The notes beneath the pieces are model-generated. The model was given only the letters and a program-made list of their open reading frames with translations, was not told the DNA's origin and made no database searches. Made by a program: the position numbers and the translations under genes. DNA of 64,000 nucleotides from Brevundimonas basaltis (GTDB lineage: Bacteria > Pseudomonadota > Alphaproteobacteria > Caulobacterales > Caulobacteraceae): the NCBI RefSeq assembly GCF_014202075.1, contig NZ_JACHFZ010000002.1, positions 434,001 through 498,000 of the forward strand, written 5' to 3'. Below, piece after piece: positions 17,851 through 26,865 of this stretch (position 1 is its first letter; every line of letters begins with the position of its first letter).

Positions 17851-18822
17851 ATGCGCCTCGCCTTCATGGGAACCCCCGACTTCGCCGTGCCCTCGCTGGC
17901 CGAGCTGATCGCCAGCGGCCACGAGGTCGTGGCCGTCTACAGCCAGCCGCCGAAGCCGCGCGGCCGGGGCCAGAAGCTGACCCCCTCGCCGGTGCACGCC
18001 TTCGCCGAGACCATGGGCCTGCCGGTCTTCACCCCCGACTCGATGAAGTCCGCCGAGGCCATCGAGACCTTCCGCAGCCTTCAGGTCGACGCCGCCTGCG
18101 TCGTCGCCTACGGCCAGATCCTCAAGGCCGAGGTGCTCGACGCGCCCCGGCTGGGCTGTTTCAACCTGCACGGCTCCCTGCTGCCGCGCTGGCGCGGCGC
18201 CGCCCCGATCCAGCGCGCCATCATGGCCGGCGACCGCCAGACCGGCGTCCAGATCATGCGCATGTCCGAGGGCCTCGACGAGGGTCCCATCCTGCTGTCG
18301 GAGGTGATGGACATCCGCCCCGACGACACCGCCGCGACCCTGTCCGACCGCATGTCCCACACCGGCGCCAGCCTGTGGCCGCGCGCCCTCGCCGCCATCG
18401 AGCGCGGCGCCGTCGAAGGGACGCCCCAGACCGGCGAACCGACCTACGCCCGCAAGATCACCCCGGCTCAAGCCCGCATCGACTGGACCCGTCCGGCGGC
18501 GGAGATCGACGCCCACATCCGCGGCCTGTCGCCCTTCCCGGGCGCATGGTTCGAGGCCCCCGGCCACGACGGCCCGGTCCGCATCAAGGCGCTGATGTCG
18601 CGCGTCTCCGGCCCCGGCGAGGGCGAGCTCGGCGAGGTGCTGGACGCTGGCCGGGACGGGGGCCTGCGCGTGGCCTGCGGCGACGGCGTCGTCCGGTTGC
18701 TGACGGTCCAGCGCCCCGGCAAGGCGGCCCAGCCCGCCGACGAGATGCTCCGCGGCTTCGCCATCCCGGCCGGAACGGTGCTGCCTCCCTCAAGTAGCGA
18801 GCCCCCGCGGGGCGAGCGGTAG
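17851..18822 (+). CDS. fmt: Methionyl-tRNA formyltransferase
   Basis: 323 residues. The N-terminal formyltransferase domain starts [16 protein letters not shown] and contains the catalytic block [21 protein letters not shown] (Asn-His) and [11 protein letters not shown]. The C-terminal OB-fold domain includes [17 protein letters not shown]. It formylates initiator Met-tRNA, the step that def later reverses on the protein. truA follows after 12 bp. Confidence 0.97.
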   Translation: MRLAFMGTPDFAVPSLAELIASGHEVVAVYSQPPKPRGRGQKLTPSPVHAFAETMGLPVFTPDSMKSAEAIETFRSLQVDAACVVAYGQILKAEVLDAPRLGCFNLHGSLLPRWRGAAPIQRAIMAGDRQTGVQIMRMSEGLDEGPILLSEVMDIRPDDTAATLSDRMSHTGASLWPRALAAIERGAVEGTPQTGEPTYARKITPAQARIDWTRPAAEIDAHIRGLSPFPGAWFEAPGHDGPVRIKALMSRVSGPGEGELGEVLDAGRDGGLRVACGDGVVRLLTVQRPGKAAQPADEMLRGFAIPAGTVLPPSSSEPPRGER

Positions 18823-18834
18823 GGAGACAAGGAA

Positions 18835-19572
18835 ATGCCTAGGTATCGCCTCACCCTCGAGTACGACGGCTGGGGCTACAACGGCTTCCAGGCCCAGACC
18901 GACCAGCCGACGGTGCAGGGCGCGATCGAGCGGGCCATCACCGCCTTCTGCGGCGAGACGGTGCGCATCGCCGCCGCCGGGCGCACCGACACCGGGGTCC
19001 ACGCCACGGGTCAGGTGATCGGCGTCGATCTGGACAAGCCCTGGCCGGCCAAGACGGTGATGAACGCCCTCAACGCCCATATGGTCGGGGAGGCGGTGTC
19101 GGTGCTGGACTGCGTCGAGGCCGACCCGGAGTGGCACGCGCGCTTCTCGGCGACCGGGCGGCGCTACCTCTACCGCATCCTCAACCGGCCCGGCCGCCCG
19201 GCGCTGGACCGCGGCCGGGTCTGGCACCTGAAGAAACCGCTCGACGCCGACGCCATGCACGCGGCGGCCCAGGCCCTCGTCGGCCTGCACGACTTCACCA
19301 CCTTCCGCGATGTGAACTGCCAGTCGAAATCGCCTGAGAAGACCCTCGACGTGGCGGGCGTTTCCCGTGTTGGCGAGGAGGTCCATCTGGTGTTCGAGGC
19401 GCGATCGTTCCTGCACCGCCAGGTCCGTTCCATGACCGGGACCCTCGCGGAGGTCGGCCAAGGGCGCTGGGCGGTGGACGAAGTGGCGGCGGCGCTGGCG
19501 GCGAAGGACCGCGCGGCGTGCGGGCCGGTCGCGCCGTCGGACGGGCTCTATCTGACCGGGGTCAGCTACTGA
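18835..19572 (+). CDS. truA: tRNA pseudouridine(38-40) synthase
   Basis: 245 residues: RYRLTLEYDGWGYNGFQAQ start, catalytic Asp in AAAGRTDTGVHATGQV near residue 55, and GRRYLYRI, HDFTTFRD and FLHRQVRSMTG blocks in the expected order. It modifies U38-U40 in the anticodon stem of many tRNAs. It lies in an operon with fmt. Confidence 0.97.
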   Translation: MPRYRLTLEYDGWGYNGFQAQTDQPTVQGAIERAITAFCGETVRIAAAGRTDTGVHATGQVIGVDLDKPWPAKTVMNALNAHMVGEAVSVLDCVEADPEWHARFSATGRRYLYRILNRPGRPALDRGRVWHLKKPLDADAMHAAAQALVGLHDFTTFRDVNCQSKSPEKTLDVAGVSRVGEEVHLVFEARSFLHRQVRSMTGTLAEVGQGRWAVDEVAAALAAKDRAACGPVAPSDGLYLTGVSY

Positions 19573-19586
19573 CGCTCATACCTCCA

Positions 19587-19723
19587 CCGTCATCCTCGGG
19601 CTTGACCCGAGGATCAGGCGTGGGACCGGGCTGTGCGACGGGGACGGCCCGACGCCTGTGACCGCAAGCGCCGTCACCGAGCGCCGGACGATCTGATCCT
19701 CGGGTCAAGCCCGAGGATGACGG
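19587..19723. repeat. Dispersed intergenic inverted repeat (31-bp arms)
   Basis: Arm 1 (19587-19617) and arm 2 (19693-19723) are exact reverse complements over 31 bp. Each arm is itself dyadic (ATCCTCGGG..CCCGAGGAT). Similar hairpins flank genes elsewhere in the window. They create false ORFs rich in Arg and Pro. This fills the truA to 19847 gap; the remainder shows nothing else. Confidence 0.8.
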
Positions 19724-19846
19724 GGAGGGGCGGGTAAGTCCGGTGTTCGGGTGGATGCCAATGGCCGCTCTCGACCCGTTGCGGACACTCGCCGGCTCGC
19801 CCAACATCACTTATCGTTGAGTTGATCCGCGTAGCAGGGGGGCACC

Positions 19847-20044
19847 ATGAAACGATCTCTCGCGACCTTTCTGGCGGGGGTGGCTATCACCGTCGGGTTG
19901 CTGTTCTTCGTCGATGGGATGGGGGTAAGCGGACCAGGATGGGTCATACTGCTGCTCTGCAGCGGCTTGGGCTTGCTCCTGGCTGAGGAAGTATTCCGTC
20001 GATTGCCTCGGCTGTCCGAAACGAAGTCCGCTTCCCGCCCTTAG
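19847..20044 (+). CDS. Small membrane protein, hypothetical
   Basis: 65 residues with two hydrophobic segments (TFLAGVAITVGLLFFVDG and WVILLLCSGLGLLLAEEVF) separated by a Gly/Ser turn, and a basic C-terminus. The ATG is preceded by a purine-rich AGGGGGGC. No family recognised. The base composition is less GC-rich than the neighbouring housekeeping genes. Confidence 0.5.
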   Translation: MKRSLATFLAGVAITVGLLFFVDGMGVSGPGWVILLLCSGLGLLLAEEVFRRLPRLSETKSASRP

Positions 20045-20065
20045 GCGACAGTCCGCTCCCGCCCC

Positions 20066-20359
20066 TTAGCCGACGTTCGCCTCTGGATCGGAACTTCTTC
20101 TTTCAAGCCTTTTATCAATCCGAACGAGCAGCCGAAGGCAGCCTCCTAGCGCGATCAGCACCAAGCCTTGGAAAGCCAACGGGGGCGTCGGAGTTGGTCG
20201 AACTCCGAACAGGGGCATCACCGCAACGACCAGCAGAACAGCACAAACGAGAAAGCCCAGCATCAGGATCGCCAAGCCAAACCCATCCATGAACCGCCGG
20301 AACTCTAGCCCGGTCATTTTCACACGCATTTTCACCCCCGCAGTTGCCGATGAAACCAT
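20066..20359 (-). CDS. Small two-pass membrane protein, hypothetical
   Basis: 97 residues, or about 83-87 if an internal ATG is used. Two transmembrane segments (FGLAILMLGFLVCAVLLVVAVMPL and LAFQGLVLIALGGCLRLL) are followed by a basic tail LVRIDKRLERRSS. Convergent with the small membrane protein at 19847-20044. Function unknown. Confidence 0.5.
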   Translation of the reverse strand: MVSSATAGVKMRVKMTGLEFRRFMDGFGLAILMLGFLVCAVLLVVAVMPLFGVRPTPTPPLAFQGLVLIALGGCLRLLVRIDKRLERRSSDPEANVG

Positions 20360-20459
20360 GCCCGAAGTTGAACCGGCGTACTACTCTCCGGCGAACACGC
20401 AGTCCGCATGGGTCCGCTTTCCACCCCTAGCGGCGGTTCGGAACGTCTGCCGTTCGGCC

Positions 20460-20612
20460 CCTTGTCATCCCCGACGACGCGAAGCGGAGATCGGGGACGT
20501 TCGGGCGTGAAATCGTCGTCTCCCGGACAATCGTGCGGAACTTTCCGGGGGGCCCTCATGGAAGCCCGTTCGGTCCCGGCTCGCCGCTTTCGCGGCATCC
20601 GGGATGACAGGC
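20460..20612. repeat. Intergenic dyad repeat
   Basis: TTGTCATCCCCGACG near 20461 and CCGGGATGACAGG near 20600 form the ends of an imperfect inverted repeat, with CGCGAAGCGG and CCGCTTTCGCGG inside. It is the same style of dispersed hairpin as at 19587 and 29095. Confidence 0.5.
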
Positions 20613-20613
20613 C

Positions 20614-20751
20614 CTACCGCTTGGCGCTCTCGGCGCCCGAGGTGACCGCGTCGCCGGCGGCGCGGACGTCGCGGCCGACGCCGGCGACGGTGTTGCAGGC
20701 CGAGACCGCGAGGGCGGCGGCGACGAGGCCGAGGGTGATGATCGTCTTCAT
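20614..20751 (-). CDS. Entericidin A/B-family small lipoprotein
   Basis: A 45-residue ORF. It begins MKTIITLGLVAAALAVSAC with lipobox VSAC, and the mature peptide NTVAGVGRDVRAAGDAVTSG matches the entericidin pattern CNTvxGxGxDvxxaGxaI. Entericidins are tiny cell-envelope lipoproteins linked to stationary-phase lysis or stress. Stop TAG at 20614. Confidence 0.85.
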   Translation of the reverse strand: MKTIITLGLVAAALAVSACNTVAGVGRDVRAAGDAVTSGAESAKR

Positions 20752-20849
20752 GTCAGGTCCCGTTCAAGGTCGAAATCTCAGGCGCAAACGCCAAGCGTGG
20801 CCGTGGGTTGCATGGCCAAGGTTTCAGCCGTCTGCTAACCGCTCAGGGC

Positions 20850-22511
20850 ATGACCCAGCCCGCGAACACCGCCGCCCGCCGCCTCGTCGAAACCCTGATC
20901 ATCAACGGGATCGACCGGGTCTTCTGCGTGCCGGGCGAAAGCTATCTGGCCGTGCTCGACGCCCTCGCCGACGTGCGCGACAAAATTCAGGTCATCGCCT
21001 GCCGCCACGAGGCCGGGGCCGCCAACATGGCCGAGGCCTATGGCAAGCTGACGGGACGGCCCGGCGTCTGCATGGTCACGCGCGGACCCGGCGCGACCCA
21101 CGCCTCCATCGGGGTGCACACGGCGCATCAGGACTCGACCCCGATGATCCTGTTCGTCGGCCAGATCGCCCTGACCGACCGCGGCCGCGGCGCCTTTCAG
21201 GAGGTCGACTATCGCGAGGTGTTCGGCGGCCTGGCCAAATGGGCCACCGAGATCGAGAGCCCGGAGCGCACCGTCGAGGTGGTCGAACGCGCCTTTGCCA
21301 CCGCCCTGCAGGGCCGCATGGGCCCGGCGGTCATCGCCCTGCCCGAGGACATCCTGCACGCCGACGGCGGCCCCGCCCCGATCCGGCCGGTGACGCCCGC
21401 GAAGGCGGCGCTGGCCCCCGATGTGCTGGCGGATATCGGCGCGCGGCTGGCGAAGGCCGAGCGGCCGCTGATCGTGGTCGGCGGCTCGGGCTGGACCGAC
21501 GCGGCCGCCGCCGCCCTGGCCGACTGGGCCGAGCGCTGCATGATCCCGATCTCGGGCTCGTTCCGGCGCAAGGACATCGTCGGCAACGACCGCCGCAACT
21601 ACGCCGGCGACCTCGGCCTGGGCTGCAATCCGAAACTGGTCGCCCGGGCCCGCGCGGCCGACCTGATCATCGCCATCGGCGCCCGGCTGGGCGAAAATCC
21701 GACCCAGGGCTACACCCTGTTCGACCGGGCGCACACGGCACAGGTGCTGGTGCACCTGCATCCCGGAGCGGAGGAGCTGGGCCGGGTCTGGCCGACGCTG
21801 GTCGCCGGCGTAGCGGACAACAGTCTGGCGGCGCGGGCCCTCGCCACCCTGGAGCCCGGCCGGACGTGGGAGGCCGAGGCCCGCGCGGCGCACGACGACT
21901 ATCTGGCCTTCTCGACCCCCGTGCCGGTGACCGGCGCGGTCAACATGAGCGAGTGCATGGCCCATCTGGCGGAGGCCCTGCCGCCGACCGCCATCATCAC
22001 CAATGGCGCGGGCAATTTCGCCGCCTGGCTGCACCGCTTCTACCGCCACCGCGCCTGCCGCACCCAGCTGGCTCCGACCTCGGGCGCCATGGGCTACGGC
22101 TATCCCGCCGCCATCGCGGCGAAGAGCGTCCACCCCGACCGCGAGGTCGTCTGCATCGCCGGCGACGGCGACTATCTGATGACCGGGCAGGAGATCGCCA
22201 CGGCGGTCCAGTACGGCATCAACGCCGTGGTCGTGGTCGTCGACAACGGAACCTACGGCACCATCCGCATGCATCAGGAGATGCACTATCCGGGCGCCCC
22301 GCGGACCATCGCCACCGACCTGAAGAACCCCGATTTCGTCCAGTACGCCGAGGCCTTTGGCGCCTTCGGCATTCGCTGCGAGCGCACCGAGGACTTCCCC
22401 GCCGCCCTCGCCGCCGCCCGGAACGCCGGCCGCCCCGCCATTGTTCACCTGATCACCTCGGCCGAGGATATCGCGCCCGGCCGGACCATCTCCGGCCTGC
22501 GTTCAAGATAG
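20850..22511 (+). CDS. ThDP-dependent enzyme, acetolactate-synthase-like
   Basis: 553 residues from ATG (MTQPANTAARRLVETLIING). The N-terminal PYR domain has IDRVFCVPGESYLAVLDAL and the catalytic Glu region ACRHEAGAANMAEAYGKLTGRPG; the central domain has a Rossmann-like fold. The C-terminal PP domain has GDGDYLMTGQEIATAVQ followed by VVVVDNGTYGTIRMHQE, the GDG...N metal/ThDP motif. It belongs to the acetolactate synthase/benzoylformate decarboxylase superfamily, but the substrate cannot be set from sequence. A stand-alone copy without a regulatory subunit argues against the biosynthetic IlvB. Confidence 0.88.
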   Translation: MTQPANTAARRLVETLIINGIDRVFCVPGESYLAVLDALADVRDKIQVIACRHEAGAANMAEAYGKLTGRPGVCMVTRGPGATHASIGVHTAHQDSTPMILFVGQIALTDRGRGAFQEVDYREVFGGLAKWATEIESPERTVEVVERAFATALQGRMGPAVIALPEDILHADGGPAPIRPVTPAKAALAPDVLADIGARLAKAERPLIVVGGSGWTDAAAAALADWAERCMIPISGSFRRKDIVGNDRRNYAGDLGLGCNPKLVARARAADLIIAIGARLGENPTQGYTLFDRAHTAQVLVHLHPGAEELGRVWPTLVAGVADNSLAARALATLEPGRTWEAEARAAHDDYLAFSTPVPVTGAVNMSECMAHLAEALPPTAIITNGAGNFAAWLHRFYRHRACRTQLAPTSGAMGYGYPAAIAAKSVHPDREVVCIAGDGDYLMTGQEIATAVQYGINAVVVVVDNGTYGTIRMHQEMHYPGAPRTIATDLKNPDFVQYAEAFGAFGIRCERTEDFPAALAAARNAGRPAIVHLITSAEDIAPGRTISGLRSR

Positions 22512-22519
22512 GAGCCGCC

Positions 22520-22990
22520 ATGCGCGTCGTTTCCGGTCTCGCCGCTTCGTCCCTGCTGCTCGGCGCCTTCGCCGCGCCCGGTCCGGTCAACCCCGTCAGG
22601 CCGGCCGCCGACCCGGACGTGTATGTCGTCCCCGCCGGCGAACTGGGCGACGACTGCGCCGTCATCGCCGCCGTGGCGAGGGACCATTACCGCTTCGACA
22701 CTACCGACAACCGCCCGCCGCCGATCCGTTTCGACGGCGACTACGCCCCAAGCTGCGACTGGCCCCGCCACGGCCTGGTCTTCGAGGCGTACGACCCTGA
22801 CGCGCCCGGCGGTCCGCGCCGGCGGACGCGCTGGGTCAGCTTCGCCCGCCCGACCTACGACGGCCTCGGGGCGGTGATCGAGACCTCGATCATGCACGGT
22901 CCCCTCGCCGGCATGGGCTATCAGTGCCGGGTCGCCTCGGGCTTCAACGGCTGGACGGCGATTGGCTGCCGCAACACCTGGGTGTCGTAG
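22520..22990 (+). CDS. Secreted hypothetical protein
   Basis: 156 residues from an ATG with an AGGAGCC Shine-Dalgarno. The signal peptide is VVSGLAASSLLLGAFAAPG. The mature part has four cysteines (DDCAV, APSCDWP, YQCRVA, IGCRNTW) suggesting two disulphides, and many aromatic residues. It follows the ThDP gene by 8 bp, so likely cotranscribed. Not recognised. Confidence 0.7.
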   Translation: MRVVSGLAASSLLLGAFAAPGPVNPVRPAADPDVYVVPAGELGDDCAVIAAVARDHYRFDTTDNRPPPIRFDGDYAPSCDWPRHGLVFEAYDPDAPGGPRRRTRWVSFARPTYDGLGAVIETSIMHGPLAGMGYQCRVASGFNGWTAIGCRNTWVS

Positions 22991-23035
22991 CGCTCAGCCG
23001 GTGACGGCGGCCCCGCGCCTGCCTATGTTCCGGCC

Positions 23036-25942
23036 ATGACCGACAGCGCCGCTCCCGAGACCACAGACCGCCCCCTCACCCAGGACGGTCCCGCCATCCG
23101 CCTGTGGATGATCGACGCCTCGGCCTACATCTTCCGCGCCTATCACGCCCTGCCGCCCCTGACGCGCAAGTCCGACGGCCTGCCGGTCGGGGCGGTGCAG
23201 GGCTACTGCAACATGCTGTGGAAGCTGATCCGCGATATGAAGGGCGACGACGGCCCGACCCATCTGGTGGCCATCTTCGACCATTCGGAAAAGACCTTCC
23301 GCAATGACATGTACGACCAGTACAAGGCCAACCGCTCGGCCCCGCCCGAGGACCTGATCCCCCAGTTCCCGCTGGTCCGCGAGGCCACCGCCGCCTTCGG
23401 CGTGCACTGCGTCGAACTGCCCGGCTACGAGGCCGACGATCTGATCGCCACCTACGCCTGCAAGGCCCGCGACGCCGGCGGCGAGGCGGTCATCGTCTCC
23501 TCCGACAAGGACCTGATGCAGCTGATCGGCCCCTCGGTGGTCATGTGGGATCCGATGAAGGAACGCCGCCTCGCCGAGGAGGCCGTGTTCGAGAAGTTCG
23601 GGGTCGCGCCCGACAAGGTGGTCGAGGTCCAGGCCCTGATCGGCGACAGCGTCGACAACGTCCCCGGCGCCCCCGGCATCGGCCCCAAGACCGCGGCCCA
23701 GCTGATCGGCGAATACGGCGACCTCGACACCCTGCTGGCCCGCGCCGGCGAGATCAAACAGCCCAAGCGCCGCGAGACCCTGATCGAATTCGCCGACCAG
23801 ATCCGCCTGTCGCGCGAGCTGGTCACCCTCGACTGCAACGCCCCGGCGCCCGAGCCGATCGACGACTTCGCCGTCCGCGACCCGGACCCCGAGGCCCTGG
23901 CCGCCTTCCTCGACAGGATGGAGTTCCGTAGCTTGCGCACCCGCGTCGGCGACGGCAAGGCGCCGGCGACCAACGGCACCGCCTTCGTGGCCCGGCCGAA
24001 AGCCCCCTCCGCCCCCGTGGCCACGCCCCGCTACGGCCAGGTCGCCGAGGGCCCGGCCGAGGTCCAGACCGTCGACACCGAAGCCTATGCCTGCGTCCAG
24101 ACGCTGGAAGAGCTCGACCAATGGATCGCCCGAGCGACCGAAGCGGGGGTCGTGGGGTTCGATTGTGAGACGGACGCGCTGTCGGCGACGCATGCCGGGC
24201 TGTGCGGCGTGTCGCTGGCCATCGGCCCGAACGACGCCTGCTACATCCCCCTGACGCATGAGCACCCGCCCGCGGCCGACGCCGGCGGCCTCGACTTCGG
24301 CGGCGAGACGGATGCCCGCGAGCCCCTGACCCAGATCGACAAGCCCGAGGCCCTGAAGCGGCTCAAGGTGCTGCTGGAGAACCCGGCGGTCCTGAAGATT
24401 GTTCAAAATGGAAAATATGACCTGGCGGTGATGGCCCAAAGGGGCATCCGCGTCGCCCCGATCGACGACACCATGCTGATCTCCTACGTCCTCGAAGGCG
24501 GCCTCCACGGCCACGGCATGGACGAGCTGGCCCGGCTCCACCTCGGCCATGAGCCGATCACGTTCAAGAGCGTGGCGGGGACGGGCAAGGCCCAGAAGTC
24601 GTTCAAGCATGTCGAGCTGAAACCGGCGACCTGCTACGCGGCCGAGGATGCGGACGTGACGCTCAGGCTGTGGCGCCTCCTCAAGCCGCGGCTGGCCGAG
24701 GCCCGGCTGACCACCGTCTATGAAACCCTCGAACGCCCCCTGCCGGCCGTGCTGGCCGACATGGAGCGGGCCGGCATCCGCGTCGACCCCGACCGCCTCA
24801 AGCGGCTGTCCTCCGAGTTCGGCCTGCGCATGGCCGAGCTGGAGCAGCAGGCGCACGACCTGGCCGGCCGCCCGTTCAACGTCGGCTCGCCGCGCCAGAT
24901 CGGCGACATCCTGTTCGGCGAGATGGCCCTGCCCGGCGGCCGCAAGACCGCCTCCGGCCAGTGGGGCACCGAGGCCTCGGTGCTGGAAGAACTGGCCCTG
25001 ACCCATGACCTGCCGCGCCTGCTGCTGGAATGGCGCCAGCTCTCCAAGCTCAAGGGCACCTACACCGACGCCCTGATCGAGGCCGCCGACCCGGCCACCG
25101 ACCGCGTCCACACCTCCTACCAGCTGGCCGCCGCCACCACCGGCCGCCTCGCCTCCAGCGACCCCAACCTCCAGAACATCCCGATCCGCACCGAGACCGG
25201 CCGCCAGATCCGCCAGGCCTTCATCGCCGCCCCCGGCCATGTGCTGATCAGCGCCGACTACAGCCAGATCGAGCTGCGCCTGCTGGCCCACATCGGCGAC
25301 ATCCCCGAGCTGAAACGCGCCTTCGCCGCCGGCATCGACATCCACACCGCCACGGCCAGCGAGATGTTCGGCGTCCCCGTCGACCAGATGGATCCCGAGA
25401 CCCGCCGCCGCGCCAAGGCGATCAATTTCGGCATCGTCTACGGCATCAGCGCCTTCGGCCTGGCCGCCCAGCTGAACATCCCCCAGGGCGAGGCCGGCGA
25501 CTATATCAAGACCTATTTCGAACGCTTCCCCGGCATCCGCAGCTACATGGACGCGACCAAGGTGCAGGTGCGCGAGACCGGCATGGTCCACACCGTGTTC
25601 GGCCGCCGCATCCACATCCCGGCCATCCATTCCAAATCGGGGGCCGAGCGCCAGTTCGGCGAACGCGCCGCCATCAACGCCCCCATCCAGGGCGCCGCCG
25701 CCGACATCATCCGCCGCGCCATGGTGCGCATGCCGGGGGCCCTGGAGGCCGCCGGCCTGTCAACGCGCATGCTGCTCCAGGTCCACGACGAACTGGTCTT
25801 CGAGGCCCCGGAGGCCGAGGCCTGGCGCGCCATTCCGGTGATCAAGCGGGTGATGGAAGGCGCGGCGGAACCGGCCGTGGCGCTGACCGTGCCGCTGGTG
25901 GTCGAGGCGCGGGCGGCGGGGAACTGGGACGAGGCGCATTGA
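23036..25942 (+). CDS. polA: DNA polymerase I
   Basis: 968 residues with all three activities. The 5'-3' exonuclease/FEN domain covers about residues 20-310 (LWMIDASAYIFRAYHALP, YEADDLIATYA, GDSVDNVPGAPGIGPKTAAQLI). The 3'-5' proofreading domain is at about 350-560 and keeps its acidic residues (GVVGFDCETDALS, YAAEDADVTLRLW). The polymerase domain has motif A SADYSQIELRLLAHI, motif B RRRAKAINFGIVYGIS and motif C QVHDELVFE. It removes RNA primers and fills repair gaps. The proofreading site looks intact. Confidence 0.98.
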   Translation: MTDSAAPETTDRPLTQDGPAIRLWMIDASAYIFRAYHALPPLTRKSDGLPVGAVQGYCNMLWKLIRDMKGDDGPTHLVAIFDHSEKTFRNDMYDQYKANRSAPPEDLIPQFPLVREATAAFGVHCVELPGYEADDLIATYACKARDAGGEAVIVSSDKDLMQLIGPSVVMWDPMKERRLAEEAVFEKFGVAPDKVVEVQALIGDSVDNVPGAPGIGPKTAAQLIGEYGDLDTLLARAGEIKQPKRRETLIEFADQIRLSRELVTLDCNAPAPEPIDDFAVRDPDPEALAAFLDRMEFRSLRTRVGDGKAPATNGTAFVARPKAPSAPVATPRYGQVAEGPAEVQTVDTEAYACVQTLEELDQWIARATEAGVVGFDCETDALSATHAGLCGVSLAIGPNDACYIPLTHEHPPAADAGGLDFGGETDAREPLTQIDKPEALKRLKVLLENPAVLKIVQNGKYDLAVMAQRGIRVAPIDDTMLISYVLEGGLHGHGMDELARLHLGHEPITFKSVAGTGKAQKSFKHVELKPATCYAAEDADVTLRLWRLLKPRLAEARLTTVYETLERPLPAVLADMERAGIRVDPDRLKRLSSEFGLRMAELEQQAHDLAGRPFNVGSPRQIGDILFGEMALPGGRKTASGQWGTEASVLEELALTHDLPRLLLEWRQLSKLKGTYTDALIEAADPATDRVHTSYQLAAATTGRLASSDPNLQNIPIRTETGRQIRQAFIAAPGHVLISADYSQIELRLLAHIGDIPELKRAFAAGIDIHTATASEMFGVPVDQMDPETRRRAKAINFGIVYGISAFGLAAQLNIPQGEAGDYIKTYFERFPGIRSYMDATKVQVRETGMVHTVFGRRIHIPAIHSKSGAERQFGERAAINAPIQGAAADIIRRAMVRMPGALEAAGLSTRMLLQVHDELVFEAPEAEAWRAIPVIKRVMEGAAEPAVALTVPLVVEARAAGNWDEAH

Positions 25943-25973
25943 TAGATAGTACTTGATACTGCTCTCCAAAAAA

Positions 25974-25991
25974 TGATAGATAGACCTATCA
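25974..25991. promoter_or_regulatory. Dyad TGATAG-N6-CTATCA upstream of HTH pair
   Basis: A perfect 6+6 dyad lies 17 bp before the ATG of the 26009 gene; a related TTGATAGATAG half-site lies at the polA stop. It is a candidate operator for the HTH protein encoded at 26383. Confidence 0.4.
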
Positions 25992-26008
25992 ATCAGTCGG
26001 AGCCGCCC

Positions 26009-26386
26009 ATGACCATTCTCAACATCGATCGATCCGTCGCAGCGATCCTGGAAGCGGCGCGCCAAGGAGAGTTCATCTCCTATGGTGATGTTGCGAAAGC
26101 CAACGGCTTCGAATGGTCTTTCACGATGAACCATCTGATGCCCAAGCACTTGGACATGATCCTCGCCAAGGCCGACGCTCAAGGTTGGCCGCTCATCACC
26201 GCAAATGTCGTGAACAAGCAGAATATTGGATCGGGCAAGCTTGAAGAGCAGTCTCTCAGTGGTTTCGTGTCCTGCGCACGGAGGCTCGGCTACGAGGTCG
26301 GAGACAGTGATCGCCAGGTATTTCTCGAGGAGCAGCAGCGCGAGACGTTCGCCTTCGCCAAGAAGTACGACGGAGGTGTCCAGTGA
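26009..26386 (+). CDS. Hypothetical protein, first of a coupled pair
   Basis: 125 residues from an ATG with GGAG 7 bp upstream; an ATG at 25973 lies inside the operator-like dyad and is less likely. It contains FISYGDVAKANGFEWSFTMNHLMPKHLDMILAKADAQGWPLITANVVNK, which in outline recalls small winged-helix domains such as those of alkyltransferase-like proteins, but I would not assign it. The C-terminus is acidic and basic mixed. The stop overlaps the GTG start of the next gene, so the two form one module. Confidence 0.65.
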   Translation: MTILNIDRSVAAILEAARQGEFISYGDVAKANGFEWSFTMNHLMPKHLDMILAKADAQGWPLITANVVNKQNIGSGKLEEQSLSGFVSCARRLGYEVGDSDRQVFLEEQQRETFAFAKKYDGGVQ

Positions 26387-26649
26387 CCGAAGTGACCAAG
26401 TCCGAGCGGATACGCCAGTTGGCGGCCGAGGGCATAAGTCGGAGCGACATCGCTCGCGAACTCGGTGTCCGCTATCAATTTGTATACAATGTGCTCAAGG
26501 CCGCTTCCATCGAGCCGGCCGACCCGAAACCGGCTCTAATCAAGTCCCCGGTGAGCGAAGAGGGGCTGACGATTGCAGAAGCCAAGCGGAGGTTGGCCCT
26601 GACGTTTGGGGTCGATCCCGGGGCAATCACGATCACTGTGCAGGGGTAG
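26383..26649 (+). CDS. Small HTH DNA-binding protein
   Basis: 88 residues from GTG. SERIRQLAAEGISRSDIARELGVRYQFVYNVLK is a clear homeodomain-like helix-turn-helix (resolvase/transposase or regulator type). The C-terminal half (EEGLTIAEAKRRLALTFGVDPGAITITVQG) looks like a small dimerisation or partner-binding domain. The 4-bp overlap with the upstream gene suggests a two-component unit with toxin-antitoxin-like architecture; the regulatory role is inferred. Confidence 0.7.
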   Translation: MTEVTKSERIRQLAAEGISRSDIARELGVRYQFVYNVLKAASIEPADPKPALIKSPVSEEGLTIAEAKRRLALTFGVDPGAITITVQG

Positions 26650-26865
26650 CCCGTCGGCTGTTCCGGCTGCACTGCGGATGCGGCCTGTCCGGAAGACACA
26701 CTCGGTAACGGGGGGCAGAACCCACATGTTGGCGGGATGAGGCGCGCTGAGGGGCTGCGACCGATAATGACGCCCCCTCATGATAGCGTCTGTCAGTGCG
26801 CCCGAACATGACTCGACGACCTATGGTTTTGCCGCCACAACTTCACGGGGTTGGGGGCTTGAGAC

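Noticed and set aside
19562-19810. 82-codon minus-strand ORF after truA
   Set aside because: It is generated by the 31-bp inverted repeat (SSSGLTRGSD and PDPRVKPEDD type peptides), a common false gene in genomes with such hairpins.
20408-22519. Long plus-strand ORF fused to the 22520 secreted protein
   Set aside because: The upstream part is the out-of-frame shadow of the ThDP enzyme (Arg/Gly-rich); the real gene has its own Shine-Dalgarno and signal peptide at 22520.
22994-25630. Minus-strand ORF of 878 codons opposite polA
   Set aside because: Antisense to polA, whose catalytic motifs are all present; the shadow protein is low complexity with no recognisable fold.
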